In this document: positions 42,399 to 51,700 of the stretch, in pieces | How positions within the stretch are numbered: position 1 is the stretch's first letter | Layout of the letters: every line of letters begins with the position of its first letter | Origin: Parafannyhessea umbonata | GTDB taxonomy: Bacteria > Actinomycetota > Coriobacteriia > Coriobacteriales > Atopobiaceae | Length of the DNA stretch: 64,000 bases | Assembly (NCBI RefSeq): GCF_900105025.1 | Contig: NZ_LT629759.1 | Span: 310,001 to 374,000, forward strand | Direction: 5' to 3' | Notes under the pieces: model-generated | What the model saw: only the letters and a program-made list of their open reading frames with translations | What the model was told of the DNA's origin: nothing | Database searches by the model: none | Program-made: the position numbers and the translations under genes

Positions 42399-43241
42399 CT
42401 AGTCGCGAAGCACGTCCCCCGCGGGGTCGCAGGAGAGCTCGAACGCGCCCTCGGGCGCGAGCGGCGCGTCTGACGCGACGACGACGTTGTTGTCCTCCAC
42501 GTCCGGCTCGTCCGTGGAGCACGGGATGACGTACACGTGCGAGAAGACCTCGCGAAGCGTGCACGTGACGTCGCGAAGGAGCCGCGACCTCTCTCCCTCG
42601 AGCGCGGACACGACGTTTGCCACGTAGATGCCGTCCCGTGCGAGGCGGCCCCTCGCGACGCGGGCGCCCTCGAGCGTGGCGAGGGAGCGCGTGGGCAGAA
42701 GCGCCCCGAAGCAGTCGTTTGCGATTACGTCGTAGCGCGCGTGCCCGTAGCCGCCCTCCAAGAACGCGCGGCCGTCCATGTTGGTGGTGCTGATGCGCGA
42801 GGAGCTGCCGGGGCTCATCTGGTCGAGGCGGTCCAGCAGGAAGTGGTCGCGCGCGAGCTGCGAGACCGCGGGGTCGACCTCGACCACGTCCACGCGGACG
42901 TCCGGGTCGTGCGCGACGAGGTACTTGGGAAACGCGTAGCCGCCCCCGCCGAGCATGAGAACGCGGCGGGGCCGCCGGCCCATGGCCTCCATTGCGCGCG
43001 CGAACAGCCGGTGGTACGGGAAGACGAGCTCGCACCAGGAGTCGTCCAGGTAGGTGGCGCTCTGCCACGTGCCGTCCACCTCGAGCACGCGGACGGGCGC
43101 GCCGGAGGCGTCGTGCACGTCCACGACCTGCGTGGGCCCGAACATGGTGTCGGCAGATGCCACGACGACGCGGTCGCGAAGCAGCCGTTCGCCGGCGCTT
43201 TCCAGCCAGTCCACGAATGCCCTTGCGATCCTGGCGCGCAT
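42399..43241 (-). CDS. Spermidine-synthase-like methyltransferase-fold protein
   Basis: A 280-residue Rossmann protein with the glycine-rich SAM/dcSAM loop VLMLGGGGYAFPKYL (about residue 88) and acidic VDVVEVDPAV about 25 residues later. It matches the spermidine-synthase superfamily, but the Asp residues that hold the polyamine are not recognisable, so true aminopropyl transfer is doubtful. It precedes the lipase/glpK group by 140 bases on the same strand. Confidence 0.65.
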   Translation of the reverse strand: MRARIARAFVDWLESAGERLLRDRVVVASADTMFGPTQVVDVHDASGAPVRVLEVDGTWQSATYLDDSWCELVFPYHRLFARAMEAMGRRPRRVLMLGGGGYAFPKYLVAHDPDVRVDVVEVDPAVSQLARDHFLLDRLDQMSPGSSSRISTTNMDGRAFLEGGYGHARYDVIANDCFGALLPTRSLATLEGARVARGRLARDGIYVANVVSALEGERSRLLRDVTCTLREVFSHVYVIPCSTDEPDVEDNNVVVASDAPLAPEGAFELSCDPAGDVLRD

Positions 43242-43411
43242 GCTCTTCTCCCATTCCCCTGTGGTGGACGTTCGTGCGATGATGCGTGGTGCGACGCTAC
43301 CACGATAGCGCTTGTGGCGTGGCGCGCGGACGCCGTCTGGCGAGCAGGGTGAATCAAAGCCGGCTCGCCGGGAAGACTTTATGGGTGGCGATGCCTTGGA
43401 AAGGATGACCG

Positions 43412-43687
43412 ATGGCGACAGGACTGCACTGTTCCGATTGCATATTCAGCAGCTTTTCGTACAACGAGGAGTGGGGGAGGTACCAGGGCTCGTGCAGCAG
43501 GGGCTACACGCTGGCCGACCCGCACGAGACCCGCGACCCCGACATGTACTTCGCGAAGAGCCCGCGCGACCTTGTGCCGCTGACGGACCCGTGGGGCAGG
43601 GAGTATTTGCGCACGGATAACATCTGCAAGCAGTTTCTGCGGCCGACCGATCCAGACGCGGCCCGCTACCTGCGCAAGAAGGACTAG
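43412..43687 (+). CDS. Small Cys-containing protein of unknown function
   Basis: A 91-residue frame with AAAGGA before the ATG. Cys7 and Cys10 (CSDC) and Cys28 and Cys72 could bind a metal. Tyr/Asp-rich; no family is recognised. It lies two bases ahead of the macrodomain gene, so they are probably co-expressed. Confidence 0.55.
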   Translation: MATGLHCSDCIFSSFSYNEEWGRYQGSCSRGYTLADPHETRDPDMYFAKSPRDLVPLTDPWGREYLRTDNICKQFLRPTDPDAARYLRKKD

Positions 43688-43689
43688 CC

Positions 43690-44232
43690 ATGCTCTGTGT
43701 GGTGCAAGGCTCCGTCGTGGACCAGCATGTGGACGCCATTGTGAACGCCGCGAACCACACGCTCTTGGGCGGCGGGGGCGTGGACGGTGCCATCCACCGC
43801 GCCGCCGGGCCGGCCCTGCTTAAGGAGTGCCGCACGCTTGGCGGCTGCCGCACGGGCGAGGCGAAGGCGACGGGCGCGTATGGCATACGCCAGGCGCGCC
43901 ATGTGATCCACACCGTCGGTCCGGTGTACAGCGCGAGAAGGGCGGACGAATGTCGGCGGGAGCTTGAGTCTTGCTATCGCTGCTCGTGCGAGCTGGCGCT
44001 GGGGCTGGGCGACGCGTCCATCGCGTTTCCGGCGATATCGTGCGGCGTGTACGGCTATCCGCTTGAGGAGGGGATGGGCGTGGCGCTCGAGGTGCTGGCG
44101 TCGTACGCGCCGCGCTTCCAGAGGGTGGTGCTCGCGCTGTTCAAGTCCGGAGAGTATGCCGTGGCGCGTGACGTGGCGGCGGGGCTGTATCACGTGCGGG
44201 AGGAGCCGGAAGGGCTCGTCGTCCTGGCATAG
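43690..44232 (+). CDS. Macrodomain protein, ADP-ribose hydrolase-like
   Basis: A 180-residue macrodomain. The N-terminal DAIVNAANHTLLGGGGVDGAIHRAAGPAL (about residues 16-44) is the signature of O-acetyl-ADP-ribose deacetylases and ADP-ribosyl-glutamate hydrolases, and IAFPAISCGVYGYPLEEG holds the second ADP-ribose loop. It would remove ADP-ribose from proteins, RNA or O-acetyl-ADP-ribose. The gene follows a small Cys-containing protein gene. Confidence 0.9.
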   Translation: MLCVVQGSVVDQHVDAIVNAANHTLLGGGGVDGAIHRAAGPALLKECRTLGGCRTGEAKATGAYGIRQARHVIHTVGPVYSARRADECRRELESCYRCSCELALGLGDASIAFPAISCGVYGYPLEEGMGVALEVLASYAPRFQRVVLALFKSGEYAVARDVAAGLYHVREEPEGLVVLA

Positions 44233-44260
44233 TGCCAACGCCAATGGGCTTTGCACAAGA

Positions 44261-44291
44261 AACGGGCCCCCGGCGCTGCCGGGGGCCCGTT
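44261..44291. terminator. Terminator hairpin between the macrodomain and mscL genes
   Basis: AACGGGCCCCCGGC, three-base loop, GCCGGGGGCCCGTT, a perfect 14-pair stem. On the minus strand it is followed by TCTT, so it may serve the mscL transcript, and it could end the macrodomain transcript as well. Confidence 0.8.
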
Positions 44292-44315
44292 ACGTAACGG
44301 TGCTGGTGCGGGCGC

Positions 44316-44756
44316 CTACGCCTTCGCGCGGGCGCCGCCGGGAATCTCGCCGCCGCAGTGCGGGCAGCGGGTGGCGCCGGCCTTGACCTCCTCCAGGCAG
44401 TGCGGACACACGGGGGCCGCGGCCTCCTCCTTCTGCTCCTGTGCGTGCGTGAGCTTCGCCGTGGCCTCGCTCAGCCTGTTCACGCTCTTGACGAGGATGA
44501 ACACGATGAGCGCCACGATGAGGAAGTTGATGACGGAGCTGATGAACGCGCCGAAGTCGATCTTGGTGCCGGGGACCACGAGGCCGGAGATCTCCGTTCC
44601 GCCGCCGGTCAGGAACGTGATGAGCGGGTTGATGATGTTGTCCGTGAGCGACGTGACGATGCCGGTGAACGCGCCGCCGATGATGACGCCGACTGCCATG
44701 TCCATCACGTTGCCGCGACTGACGAACTCCTTGAACTCCGCGAAGAACTTGCTCAT
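44316..44756 (-). CDS. mscL: Large-conductance mechanosensitive channel with C-terminal zinc ribbon
   Basis: A 146-residue MscL: amphipathic N-terminus, TM1 (about 18-45, with AVGVIIGGAFTGIVTSL), periplasmic loop, TM2 (about 68-92) and a short coiled tail. It releases solutes on hypo-osmotic shock. Unlike E. coli MscL the end carries a zinc ribbon (Cys117, Cys120, Cys131, Cys134 in CPHCLEEVKAGATRCPHCG). Similar ribbons occur in some clostridial and lactobacillus MscL proteins. The gene is four bases from dtd in the same direction. Confidence 0.95.
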   Translation of the reverse strand: MSKFFAEFKEFVSRGNVMDMAVGVIIGGAFTGIVTSLTDNIINPLITFLTGGGTEISGLVVPGTKIDFGAFISSVINFLIVALIVFILVKSVNRLSEATAKLTHAQEQKEEAAAPVCPHCLEEVKAGATRCPHCGGEIPGGARAKA

Positions 44757-44760
44757 GGGG

Positions 44761-45222
44761 CTACCTCCTGGGTCTTGACAGCTCGTCCGTGTCGAGCCAT
44801 ATGGTGATGGGGCCGTCGTTTACGAGAGACACCTGCATGTCTGCGCCAAAGACGCCGTGGCCTACGTGACGGACGTCGTTGGCGGCGAGCTCGAGGAAGT
44901 TGTTGTACAGGCGCTCTCCGAGTTCTGGGGGAGCGGCGTCCGTGAACGACGGCCGGTTGCCGCGCCTGCAGTCCGCATAGAGCGTGAACTGGCTCACCAC
45001 GAGCACCTCGCCGTCCACCTGTGCCAGCGAGAGGTTCATCTTGCCGTCACGGTCGTCGAACACCCTGAGGCGGAAGATCTTCTCCCATAGGCGCCGCGCG
45101 GCCTGCTCGTCGTCGTTGGGGCCGACGCCCAGAAGGACGAGAAACCCGCGGCCACAGCTTCCCGTGACGCTTCCGTCCACGGATACGCTGGCCTCGCTGA
45201 CGCGCTGGACGCATGCCCTCAC
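44761..45222 (-). CDS. dtd: D-aminoacyl-tRNA deacylase
   Basis: Removes D-amino acids (such as D-Tyr) from tRNA. The 153-residue length is normal. The catalytic pocket motifs are [17 protein letters not shown] near residue 78 and [11 protein letters not shown] near 136; the GP of the second blocks L-amino acids. A GTG start at 45222 overlaps the stop of the M32 peptidase gene by four bases (GTGA), so the two are coupled. Confidence 0.93.
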   Translation of the reverse strand: MRACVQRVSEASVSVDGSVTGSCGRGFLVLLGVGPNDDEQAARRLWEKIFRLRVFDDRDGKMNLSLAQVDGEVLVVSQFTLYADCRRGNRPSFTDAAPPELGERLYNNFLELAANDVRHVGHGVFGADMQVSLVNDGPITIWLDTDELSRPRR

Positions 45223-47165
45223 GCCTGACCGCCGTCCTCGGGCTCCGCCATCCTGACGCCGTAGATGGCGCAGAACTTCTGGAGCAGGTAGTCGGTGTAG
45301 TAGGTGGCGTTGAACGGCTCGCCGCACGCGTTCTGGATGAGCTCCGCGGAGTCCTTGGAGCGGCCGTACTGCCAGATGCGCGTGCGCAGCCACTCGCGCA
45401 CGGGAGCGAGGTCGCCCTTGGAGAGCAGGCCCTCCCAGTCCATGCCCTCGGCGATCATCTGGTGGCGCAGCTGCGCGCCGATGGCGCCGCCGAGCGCGTA
45501 GGTGGGGAAGTAGCCGAACAGGCCGTCTGCCCAGTGGGAATCCTGCAGGCAGCCATGGGTGTCGTCCGGGACGTCGACGCCGAGGTAGTCCTTGTACTTC
45601 TGGCCCCAGACCGCAGGCACGTCCTTGGCGGCGATCTGGCCCGAGAAGAGCATCTGCTCTATCTCGTAGCGCACGAGCACGTGCAGCGGATAGGTGAGCT
45701 CGTCGGCCTCGGTGCGGATGAGGCCGCCCTCGGCCCTGTTGACCGCGAGGTAGAACTGGTTCGGCGTGACGCGACCGAGCTGGCCGCGGAAGTGGCTTGC
45801 CATGGTCTTGAGCAGCGGTGCGGCGAACGCGCGGCTACGGCCGACGTAGTTCTCGAAGAAGCGGGACTGCGCCTCGTGCATGCCGGCGGAGGTGCCGCCC
45901 TTGAGCGAGGTGTAGTTGAAGTCCGGGTTCACGCCGCACTCGTACAGCGTGTGGCCGCCCTCGTGCAGCATCGTGTACACGTTCGAGACGACGTCGTTCT
46001 CGTACACGTGGGCGGCGATGATGGAGTAGTTGGTGGTGAGGGCGTCGGAGTACGGGTGCTCCGTCGTGGTGACGAACAGGGCGTCGCGGTCGAGCCCCTC
46101 GAGGTCGACGAGGTCGCTTGCGAGCGCCCACTGGCGGCGCTCGTCGAAGCGGCCCTCGATCACGGAGCGGTCCGGCTGCCAGCCGCGGCGGCGGATCTCT
46201 GCGAAAAGCGGCACGACGATGCCCTTGACCTGGCCGAAGAACTCGTCGTAGAACGCGCGGTCGCAGCCATGCTCGAAGCTGTCGAGCCAGACGTCGTACG
46301 GGTCGGCGTCCGCGTTGCGATAGTGGGCGATCTTGACCATGGTCTGGACGATCCTGTCGAGGTAGGGCTCGAACGACGCAAAGTCGTTCGCGGCCTTCGC
46401 CCTCTGCCAGACGCTGTCAGACTCGGCGAGCAGGCGCGTGAAGTCCATCTGGACGTCGTCCGGGACGTCGACCATCTGCGCGCGGTCGCGGCGCAGAATC
46501 TTGACCTGGGCCTTTTGGGTCTCGGTCAGGATATCGGGCATGGAGTTGAGACGCTCGAGCATGGCGCCGGTCTCCGGGTTGCAGACGAGCTCCTTATCCT
46601 CCTGCTCGAGGATGGCCTGGGCCTCGCCGCGGTCGCCCACGGCCTTCGCCGGGTCGATGGACGGGCCGTAGCACGAGATGCCGATGCGCGCGTAGCGGTG
46701 CGCGTACAGGTGACGCTCCAGGTCGTTAAGGGAGGCGATGTCCTCCTTGGGGTTGCTGATGGCCGCGGGAGCCGGCTTTCGCGGCACGCCCATGGCCTCG
46801 CGCCCGTCCGCCGGCTTCGGCCGACTGGGCCTGGCCGCGTGGGGCGCCTCCTCGTCGGCGGCCTCCGGTGCCGCCTTCGCGACCTCCTGACGGTACATCT
46901 GCTCAACGGCATCAGCCGGCTCCACCGGCTCTGGGGCGGGTGCGGGCTCCGGAGCCGTTGCCGCGGGCGTCTGCTCGGCCTCGTCCAGGTTGGGACCGCG
47001 CTCTATCGTGAGGTCGCCATCGCCGACGGGCTCGCCCTCGACAACCGGTGCGGGATCCTCGAACCTGTCGGCCGCGTGGGCGAAGATGCTCAGGAACGAG
47101 GGCACTGCGCCGGTGGACGCGGCCTTTCTCGCCTCTTGCCTGCGCTTGGAATCATCTGAGGGCAT
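45219..47165 (-). CDS. Carboxypeptidase Taq (M32) with a long N-terminal extension
   Basis: A 648-residue zinc metallocarboxypeptidase. The HExxH motif is HEGGHTLYE (His401, Glu402, His405) and [31 protein letters not shown] follows, typical of M32. Compared with the usual 500 residues the N-terminus has about 140 extra residues, rich in Pro, Ala and Glu (to about residue 138), then the standard start near [22 protein letters not shown] is placed before the ATG at 47165. The extension could be disordered or bind another protein; a shorter start near residue 124 cannot be ruled out. Confidence 0.9.
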   Translation of the reverse strand: MPSDDSKRRQEARKAASTGAVPSFLSIFAHAADRFEDPAPVVEGEPVGDGDLTIERGPNLDEAEQTPAATAPEPAPAPEPVEPADAVEQMYRQEVAKAAPEAADEEAPHAARPSRPKPADGREAMGVPRKPAPAAISNPKEDIASLNDLERHLYAHRYARIGISCYGPSIDPAKAVGDRGEAQAILEQEDKELVCNPETGAMLERLNSMPDILTETQKAQVKILRRDRAQMVDVPDDVQMDFTRLLAESDSVWQRAKAANDFASFEPYLDRIVQTMVKIAHYRNADADPYDVWLDSFEHGCDRAFYDEFFGQVKGIVVPLFAEIRRRGWQPDRSVIEGRFDERRQWALASDLVDLEGLDRDALFVTTTEHPYSDALTTNYSIIAAHVYENDVVSNVYTMLHEGGHTLYECGVNPDFNYTSLKGGTSAGMHEAQSRFFENYVGRSRAFAAPLLKTMASHFRGQLGRVTPNQFYLAVNRAEGGLIRTEADELTYPLHVLVRYEIEQMLFSGQIAAKDVPAVWGQKYKDYLGVDVPDDTHGCLQDSHWADGLFGYFPTYALGGAIGAQLRHQMIAEGMDWEGLLSKGDLAPVREWLRTRIWQYGRSKDSAELIQNACGEPFNATYYTDYLLQKFCAIYGVRMAEPEDGGQA

Positions 47166-47473
47166 GTTCTTCTCCTTGCCTGCCCTGCCATGGCCGGCGT
47201 GGTGGCCGGTGGTGGTGGGGCTGCGGAATTCGTGCTACTGATGCACAAGTCTAGCGTGATTGGAAGGTTTGCGGGAGCGGCGACACGCGCGATTTGGTGC
47301 GTTGACGCGCATGGGGCGCCGTGCGGCGCCAACGCTTGCTCGCCCGTCGACCAGATGCGCTCCCAGGCGGACATGTTGCGGGTTCTGGGCGTGCGCGCGG
47401 CCGACTTGGACGATACTCTTAGGTATTTGGAACACGTTGTCCGTCCCGGCGCGTGCCGGGGAGAGGAGCCCTT
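47166..47473. promoter_or_regulatory. Divergent region between M32 peptidase and ROK kinase
   Basis: About 308 bases with no convincing gene. Contains a small perfect hairpin GGCGCC-GTGC-GGCGCC near 47313-47330, a -10-like GATACTCT at about 47411 for the plus strand, and GAGAGGAG before the kinase start. Nothing else was recognised. Confidence 0.35.
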
Positions 47474-48424
47474 ATGAGTTGCGTGCTGGGTATCGACATT
47501 GGCGGAACGAGCATCAAGGCGGGGCTGTTTACGCCGGAGGGCAAGCTCGTGGAGGTGAAGAAGATCCCGACCGGAGCCATCGACGACGAGAAGGCGTTCG
47601 CGGAGGTGTGCGAGGGGCTGAGCTCGCTCGTGGTTGGCGCCGGATTCTTGCCGGACGACGTGGCGGCTGTGGGGCTGGACATCCCCGGACCCGTGGATGA
47701 CGGCGGCCGCGTGGGCATGCTGCCGAACATAAGGCTCGACCCCGACGGGCTGAAGACCGCGATCAAGCACGAGTTTGGCAAAGCGGCCCTCGCGTTCGTG
47801 AACGACGCGAACGCGGCGGCGCTCGGCGAGCTGTGGCAGGGCTCTGCGCGCGACCTTTCGAGCTTCGTGATGGTGACGCTGGGCACCGGCGTGGGCGGCG
47901 GCGTCGTGACCGGCGGAAAGCTGGTCTGCGGTGCGTTTGGCGCCGGTGGCGAGATCGGCCACATCACCGTGAACGCGGGGGAGACGCGCGTGTGCGGCTG
48001 CGGGCGCAGGGGCTGCCTGGAGCAGTACGCGTCCGCGACGGGCATCGTCTGGCTGTACCAGCAGGCATGCAAGGCCGATGGCGGCGAGCACCCGAAGCCG
48101 GAGCACGCGACGGACACCATCACGGTCTTCGACGCGTGCCGCGACGGCGACGCGTGCGCCGAGCGCGCCATCGACCAGATGTGCGACACGCTGGGCCTTG
48201 CGCTTGCGCAGATCAGCTGCGTGATTGACCCGGCGGCGTACCTGATTGGCGGCGGCGTGGCCGGCGGCTTCGACCTGTTTGCGGAGAGGCTTGCGGCCTC
48301 GTTCAGGTCGCACTGCCTCTCGACCAGCGCGAGCGCGCGCATCCTGCCGTGCAGCCTCGGCAACGAGGCCGGCATGTACGGCGTCGCATACGCGGCGCTG
48401 CAGGAGGCTGCGAAGGGCGAGTAA
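47474..48424 (+). CDS. ROK-family glucokinase
   Basis: A 316-residue ROK kinase. The phosphate loop is GIDIGGTSIKAGLF (residues 6-19), the second LGTGVGGGVV is near 139 and the ROK zinc site is HITVNAGETRVCGCGRRGCLEQYAS (His near 161, Cys177, Cys179, Cys184 region). Phosphorylates glucose for glycolysis; ROK repressors would have an N-terminal HTH, which is absent. GAGAGGAG precedes ATG 47474. Confidence 0.88.
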   Translation: MSCVLGIDIGGTSIKAGLFTPEGKLVEVKKIPTGAIDDEKAFAEVCEGLSSLVVGAGFLPDDVAAVGLDIPGPVDDGGRVGMLPNIRLDPDGLKTAIKHEFGKAALAFVNDANAAALGELWQGSARDLSSFVMVTLGTGVGGGVVTGGKLVCGAFGAGGEIGHITVNAGETRVCGCGRRGCLEQYASATGIVWLYQQACKADGGEHPKPEHATDTITVFDACRDGDACAERAIDQMCDTLGLALAQISCVIDPAAYLIGGGVAGGFDLFAERLAASFRSHCLSTSASARILPCSLGNEAGMYGVAYAALQEAAKGE

Positions 48425-48441
48425 CGCCAGGTGCGAAGGCT

Positions 48442-48475
48442 GGGCGAGAAGTGCGTGGCCGCGCTCTTCTCGCCC
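48442..48475. repeat. Inverted pair of the GGGCGAGAA motif
   Basis: GGGCGAGAA at 48442-48450 and its exact complement TTCTCGCCC at 48467-48475 flank 16 bases and could form a nine-pair hairpin or a palindromic binding site. It starts 18 bases after the kinase stop and precedes the EIIA gene. The 9-mer occurs many times in this window. Confidence 0.45.
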
Positions 48476-48624
48476 GCAATGGTGGCGACGGACGGTGTCG
48501 GGAGGAAATGTCCACGAATGCGTGAGCAGCAAACTTTTGCTTCTTTTATGACGTTGGCCACCGTTTACGCGGATACAATTGGATTTAAGAGTGTTGGTAA
48601 CCGGCTTTGCCAAAGGAGACTGTC

Positions 48625-49077
48625 ATGGCAGATTTCGTTAAGTCGTCCCACGTGTTTCTTGACAACCCTGCGAAGAACGTAGACGAGGCTCTTGAGTTCC
48701 TGTCGAAGAAGATGGTCGAGCTCGGTTATGCCGACGACGAGAAGGCAGTGCTGGACGCCTTCAAGGCTCGCGAGTCCGAGGGCACCACGGGAATGATGGA
48801 CGGCTTTGCCATTCCGCACGCGAAGAGCGATGCCATCAAGCAGACGGCCGTCCTGCTGGTGAAGTTTGCCGGCGACATCGAGTGGGAGTCGATGGACAAG
48901 AAGCCCATCAAGGTCGCCATTGCGATCTGCACCCCGCAGGAGGACAAGGGCACGACGCACCTGCAGCTACTGAGCGAGGTCGCCATCATGCTGACGAAGG
49001 AGTCGTTCCGCAGCGACCTTCTGACCTGCGACGACCCCGAGAAGCTTGCCGCGATCGTCGCGGGCTGCTTCGAGTAG
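48625..49077 (+). CDS. PTS EIIA-domain protein, fructose/mannitol type
   Basis: A 150-residue stand-alone EIIA of the PTS fructose family. The phosphorylated His is in GFAIPHAKSD (about His64) and GTTHLQLLSEVAIMLTK is the second conserved helix. It receives phosphate from HPr and passes it on to an EIIB, but no EIIB or EIIC is nearby, so it may serve a transporter elsewhere or act in signalling. AAAGGAG precedes the ATG. A -10-like TACAAT lies at 48574-48579. Confidence 0.88.
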   Translation: MADFVKSSHVFLDNPAKNVDEALEFLSKKMVELGYADDEKAVLDAFKARESEGTTGMMDGFAIPHAKSDAIKQTAVLLVKFAGDIEWESMDKKPIKVAIAICTPQEDKGTTHLQLLSEVAIMLTKESFRSDLLTCDDPEKLAAIVAGCFE

Positions 49078-49273
49078 GACGAGCTGGGCGCCGTCGGCTT
49101 GGGCCGGGGGCATGCAGGAGCTTTTGATCGGGATGCGGGGCTCGGCCAAGGCCGGGCCCCGTTTGCATGGCGGGGCGTGCTGCCAGGAGCAGGCGTTGCC
49201 GTGACGGGAGCGGGCGTTGCCGTATCATACGCTGTGATGTTTTATGGCACACACCGCGCGAAAGAGGAACGAA

Positions 49274-50143
49274 ATGGCACGTCAGAAGATCAGGCTCATC
49301 CTTGCGGACATCGACCGCACGCTGCTTCCGTGGGGGCTCGACGCCGTGCCGCCCCGCACGCGCGCGGCGATGCACCATGCCATGGAGGCGGGCATCCATG
49401 TGGGGCCGGCCACGGGACGCGGCTTCGACTGGCTGGAGCCGCTCTTCTCGGGCGACGCGGAGTGCTTCCGGACGTGCGTCGCGACGAACGGGAACCAGGT
49501 GTTCCTGGACGGCCGCAAGATTCGCGAGGCCAACTTCAGCGGCGGCGCGCTTGCGAAGGTGACAAAGGTCGCGGCGCGGTTTCCGCATGCGGGGGTCATC
49601 GCGTTCGACGGCGCGACGCCCTCGCTCGTGAGCGGCGACCTCGAGGACCTCAGGGCAACGTTTCCCGCGTACGCCGCGGCCTGTCGCACGCGTCCGGATG
49701 GCACGGCGATGGGGCTTCCGGACTTCGCGGCGACCAAGGCTAACGTGTTTCTGGCCCAGGAGTCCGCGGACGGCGCGCTTGCGCCTGCGGGCGAGAAGGA
49801 CTCGCGCGCCATGGTCGAGGCCCTGAACCAGGGGGTGGACGGCCTCGACTTCGACTATCCGCAGCCGGGCTTCACGAACGTCATGCGCGCGGGGTGGAAC
49901 AAGGCGACGGGCATACTCGCGCTGGCGCGCGAGCTGGGAATCGGCACGGACGAGGTCGTGGTCTTCGGCGACGCCGGGAACGACCTCTCTATGTTCGAGG
50001 CCATCCCCAACTCCGTGGCGGTGGAAAACGCGACGCCGGAGGCGGCTGCGGCCGCCCGCTGGCACATTGGGCCGAGCTCGAAGGAGTCCGTGGCGGACGC
50101 GATCGAGTCGCTCGCCGCGGGGGAGTGGCCGTTTACCGCGTAG
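49274..50143 (+). CDS. Cof-type HAD phosphatase
   Basis: A 289-residue HAD hydrolase of the Cof class: motif I LADIDRTLLP (Asp near residue 11), motif III Lys near 205, and motif IV VVFGDAGNDLSMFE near residue 240. The second Asp after the nucleophile is retained (D-x-D). Substrate unknown, likely a sugar phosphate or cofactor. It precedes the pheS T-box by about 115 bases. Confidence 0.85.
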   Translation: MARQKIRLILADIDRTLLPWGLDAVPPRTRAAMHHAMEAGIHVGPATGRGFDWLEPLFSGDAECFRTCVATNGNQVFLDGRKIREANFSGGALAKVTKVAARFPHAGVIAFDGATPSLVSGDLEDLRATFPAYAAACRTRPDGTAMGLPDFAATKANVFLAQESADGALAPAGEKDSRAMVEALNQGVDGLDFDYPQPGFTNVMRAGWNKATGILALARELGIGTDEVVVFGDAGNDLSMFEAIPNSVAVENATPEAAAAARWHIGPSSKESVADAIESLAAGEWPFTA

Positions 50144-50257
50144 CGCGCGACGCATGCGACCCGTCCCCGTCGCCCGCGCGTCCCGCGCGCTGCGAGTTGT
50201 GAATGTCCGCGTTCTTCTCGCCCTTGGGGGCGTTCTGTGCTATCCTCAGCCACTAGG

Positions 50258-50527
50258 CAATGACGGAGAGGTTCGGCCGTCGCGTCGCCGGAGGACAGAG
50301 AGGGAGCTCATCGGCTGAGAGGCTCCTACGAAGGCTGACGGACGAAGTTCACTCCACCAGCCGCGACCTGAACGCCCGCGGGCAGACGCCGGCAAGTAGG
50401 GAAGCCGTCCGCCCCACGGAACGGGGCTCAACGAGTGGGTGCTCGCGAGAGACAACGTGAACGCCAATCAAGGTGGTACCGCGGATAACTCCGTCCTTGA
50501 GCCATGTGCTCGAGGACGGTTTTTGTT
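50258..50527 (+). ncRNA. T-box riboswitch with Phe specifier
   Basis: A T-box leader for pheST. The T-box sequence AAGGTGGTACCGCGG is at 50470-50484. Upstream, Stem I has GAGAGGGAGC and GCTGAGAG elements; the specifier is TTC (Phe) at 50348-50350 in the usual context of AAG-TTC-ACT. A terminator CCGTCCTTGAG...CTCGAGGACGG with TTTTTG (50491-50527) follows, and the T-box pairs with it to form the antiterminator. Uncharged tRNA-Phe binding lets transcription continue. Confidence 0.95.
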
Positions 50528-50542
50528 TAAAGGGGGATTTTC

Positions 50543-51610
50543 ATGGCAATGTCGGACGACCTGAACGCGATTCAGGAGCGGGTGCAGGAGGCGCTTGCGG
50601 GCGCGCACAGCCTGGAGGACCTTGAGAAGATCCGCGTGGCGGCGCTGGGCAAGAAGGGCTCGCTCACCGCGATCATGCACATGATGGGCAAGGTGCCGCC
50701 CGAGGAGCGCCCCGCGATGGGCAAGCTCGCGAACACGGTGCGCGCCAACGTGGACAGTGCCATCAAGCAGGCGCGCCTCGAGATCGCGAAGCGCGCGATG
50801 GACGAGAAGATCATGGCGGAGGCAGCCGACGTCACCTTGCCGGGACGCAGGCTGAGCCCCGGGACCGAGCACCTCATCAGCCAGATCCGCGAGGAGATAG
50901 AGGACATCTTCTGCGGCCTGGGCTACACCGTGGAGGACGGCCCGTACGTCGAGACCACCTATTACAACTTCACGGCCCTGAACGCCCCGGAGGATCACCC
51001 CAGCCGCTCGGCGAAGGACACGTTCTACGTGGTGGACAACGCGCCCGAGGGCAAGGAGAAGCACGTCCTGGGCGAGTCGGACGTCCTGCTGCGCACCCAG
51101 ACCTCCGGCGTGCAGGTGCACACGATGGAGGAGAAGAAGCCCCCCATCTACATGATCTGCCCGGGCACGGTGTTCCGCCCCGACACGGCCGACGCAAACC
51201 ACCTGCCGCAGTTCACCCAGGTCGAGGGCCTCGTCGTGGACGAGGGCATCACGTTTGGCGACCTTAAGGGCACGCTGGACTACTTCTGCCGCGAGATCTT
51301 TGGCAAGGACCGCGCCACGCGCTACCGTCCGCACTTCTTTCCGTTCACGGAGCCCAGCTGCGAGGTCGACGTCAGCTGCGGCGTGTGCCACGGCAAGGGC
51401 TGCCGCTTCTGCAAGAACACCGGCTGGCTCGAGATCCTGGGCTGCGGCATGGTGGACCCCAACGTGTTCCGCTACTGCGGCATCGACCCCGAGAAGTACT
51501 CCGGCTTCGCCTTCGGCATCGGCGTGGAGCGCGTCGCGGCCCTGCGCTACGACCTGCCGGACCTGCGCATGCTCATGACCGGCGACATGCGCTTCCTCAG
51601 GCAGTTCTAG
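50543..51610 (+). CDS. pheS: Phenylalanyl-tRNA synthetase alpha subunit
   Basis: Class II aminoacyl-tRNA synthetase subunit, 355 residues. The N-terminal coiled region (residues 1-90) and the catalytic core with motif 1, motif 2 (RFFPFTEPSCEVDVSC) and motif 3 (FGIGVERVAALRY) are clear; the FCKNTGWLEILGCGMV segment binds Phe. The insert CGVCHGKGCRFC is a zinc-binding loop seen in some actinobacterial PheS. Follows the T-box and precedes pheT by 90 bases. Confidence 0.97.
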   Translation: MAMSDDLNAIQERVQEALAGAHSLEDLEKIRVAALGKKGSLTAIMHMMGKVPPEERPAMGKLANTVRANVDSAIKQARLEIAKRAMDEKIMAEAADVTLPGRRLSPGTEHLISQIREEIEDIFCGLGYTVEDGPYVETTYYNFTALNAPEDHPSRSAKDTFYVVDNAPEGKEKHVLGESDVLLRTQTSGVQVHTMEEKKPPIYMICPGTVFRPDTADANHLPQFTQVEGLVVDEGITFGDLKGTLDYFCREIFGKDRATRYRPHFFPFTEPSCEVDVSCGVCHGKGCRFCKNTGWLEILGCGMVDPNVFRYCGIDPEKYSGFAFGIGVERVAALRYDLPDLRMLMTGDMRFLRQF

Positions 51611-51700
51611 CTGCCGCGCACCCCGCGCACGCGGGGGCGCACCCCAGACAAAGGCGACGTGCGGGCGGCCGCGCAGGCTCCCGCAAAGAAAGGCAACAAG

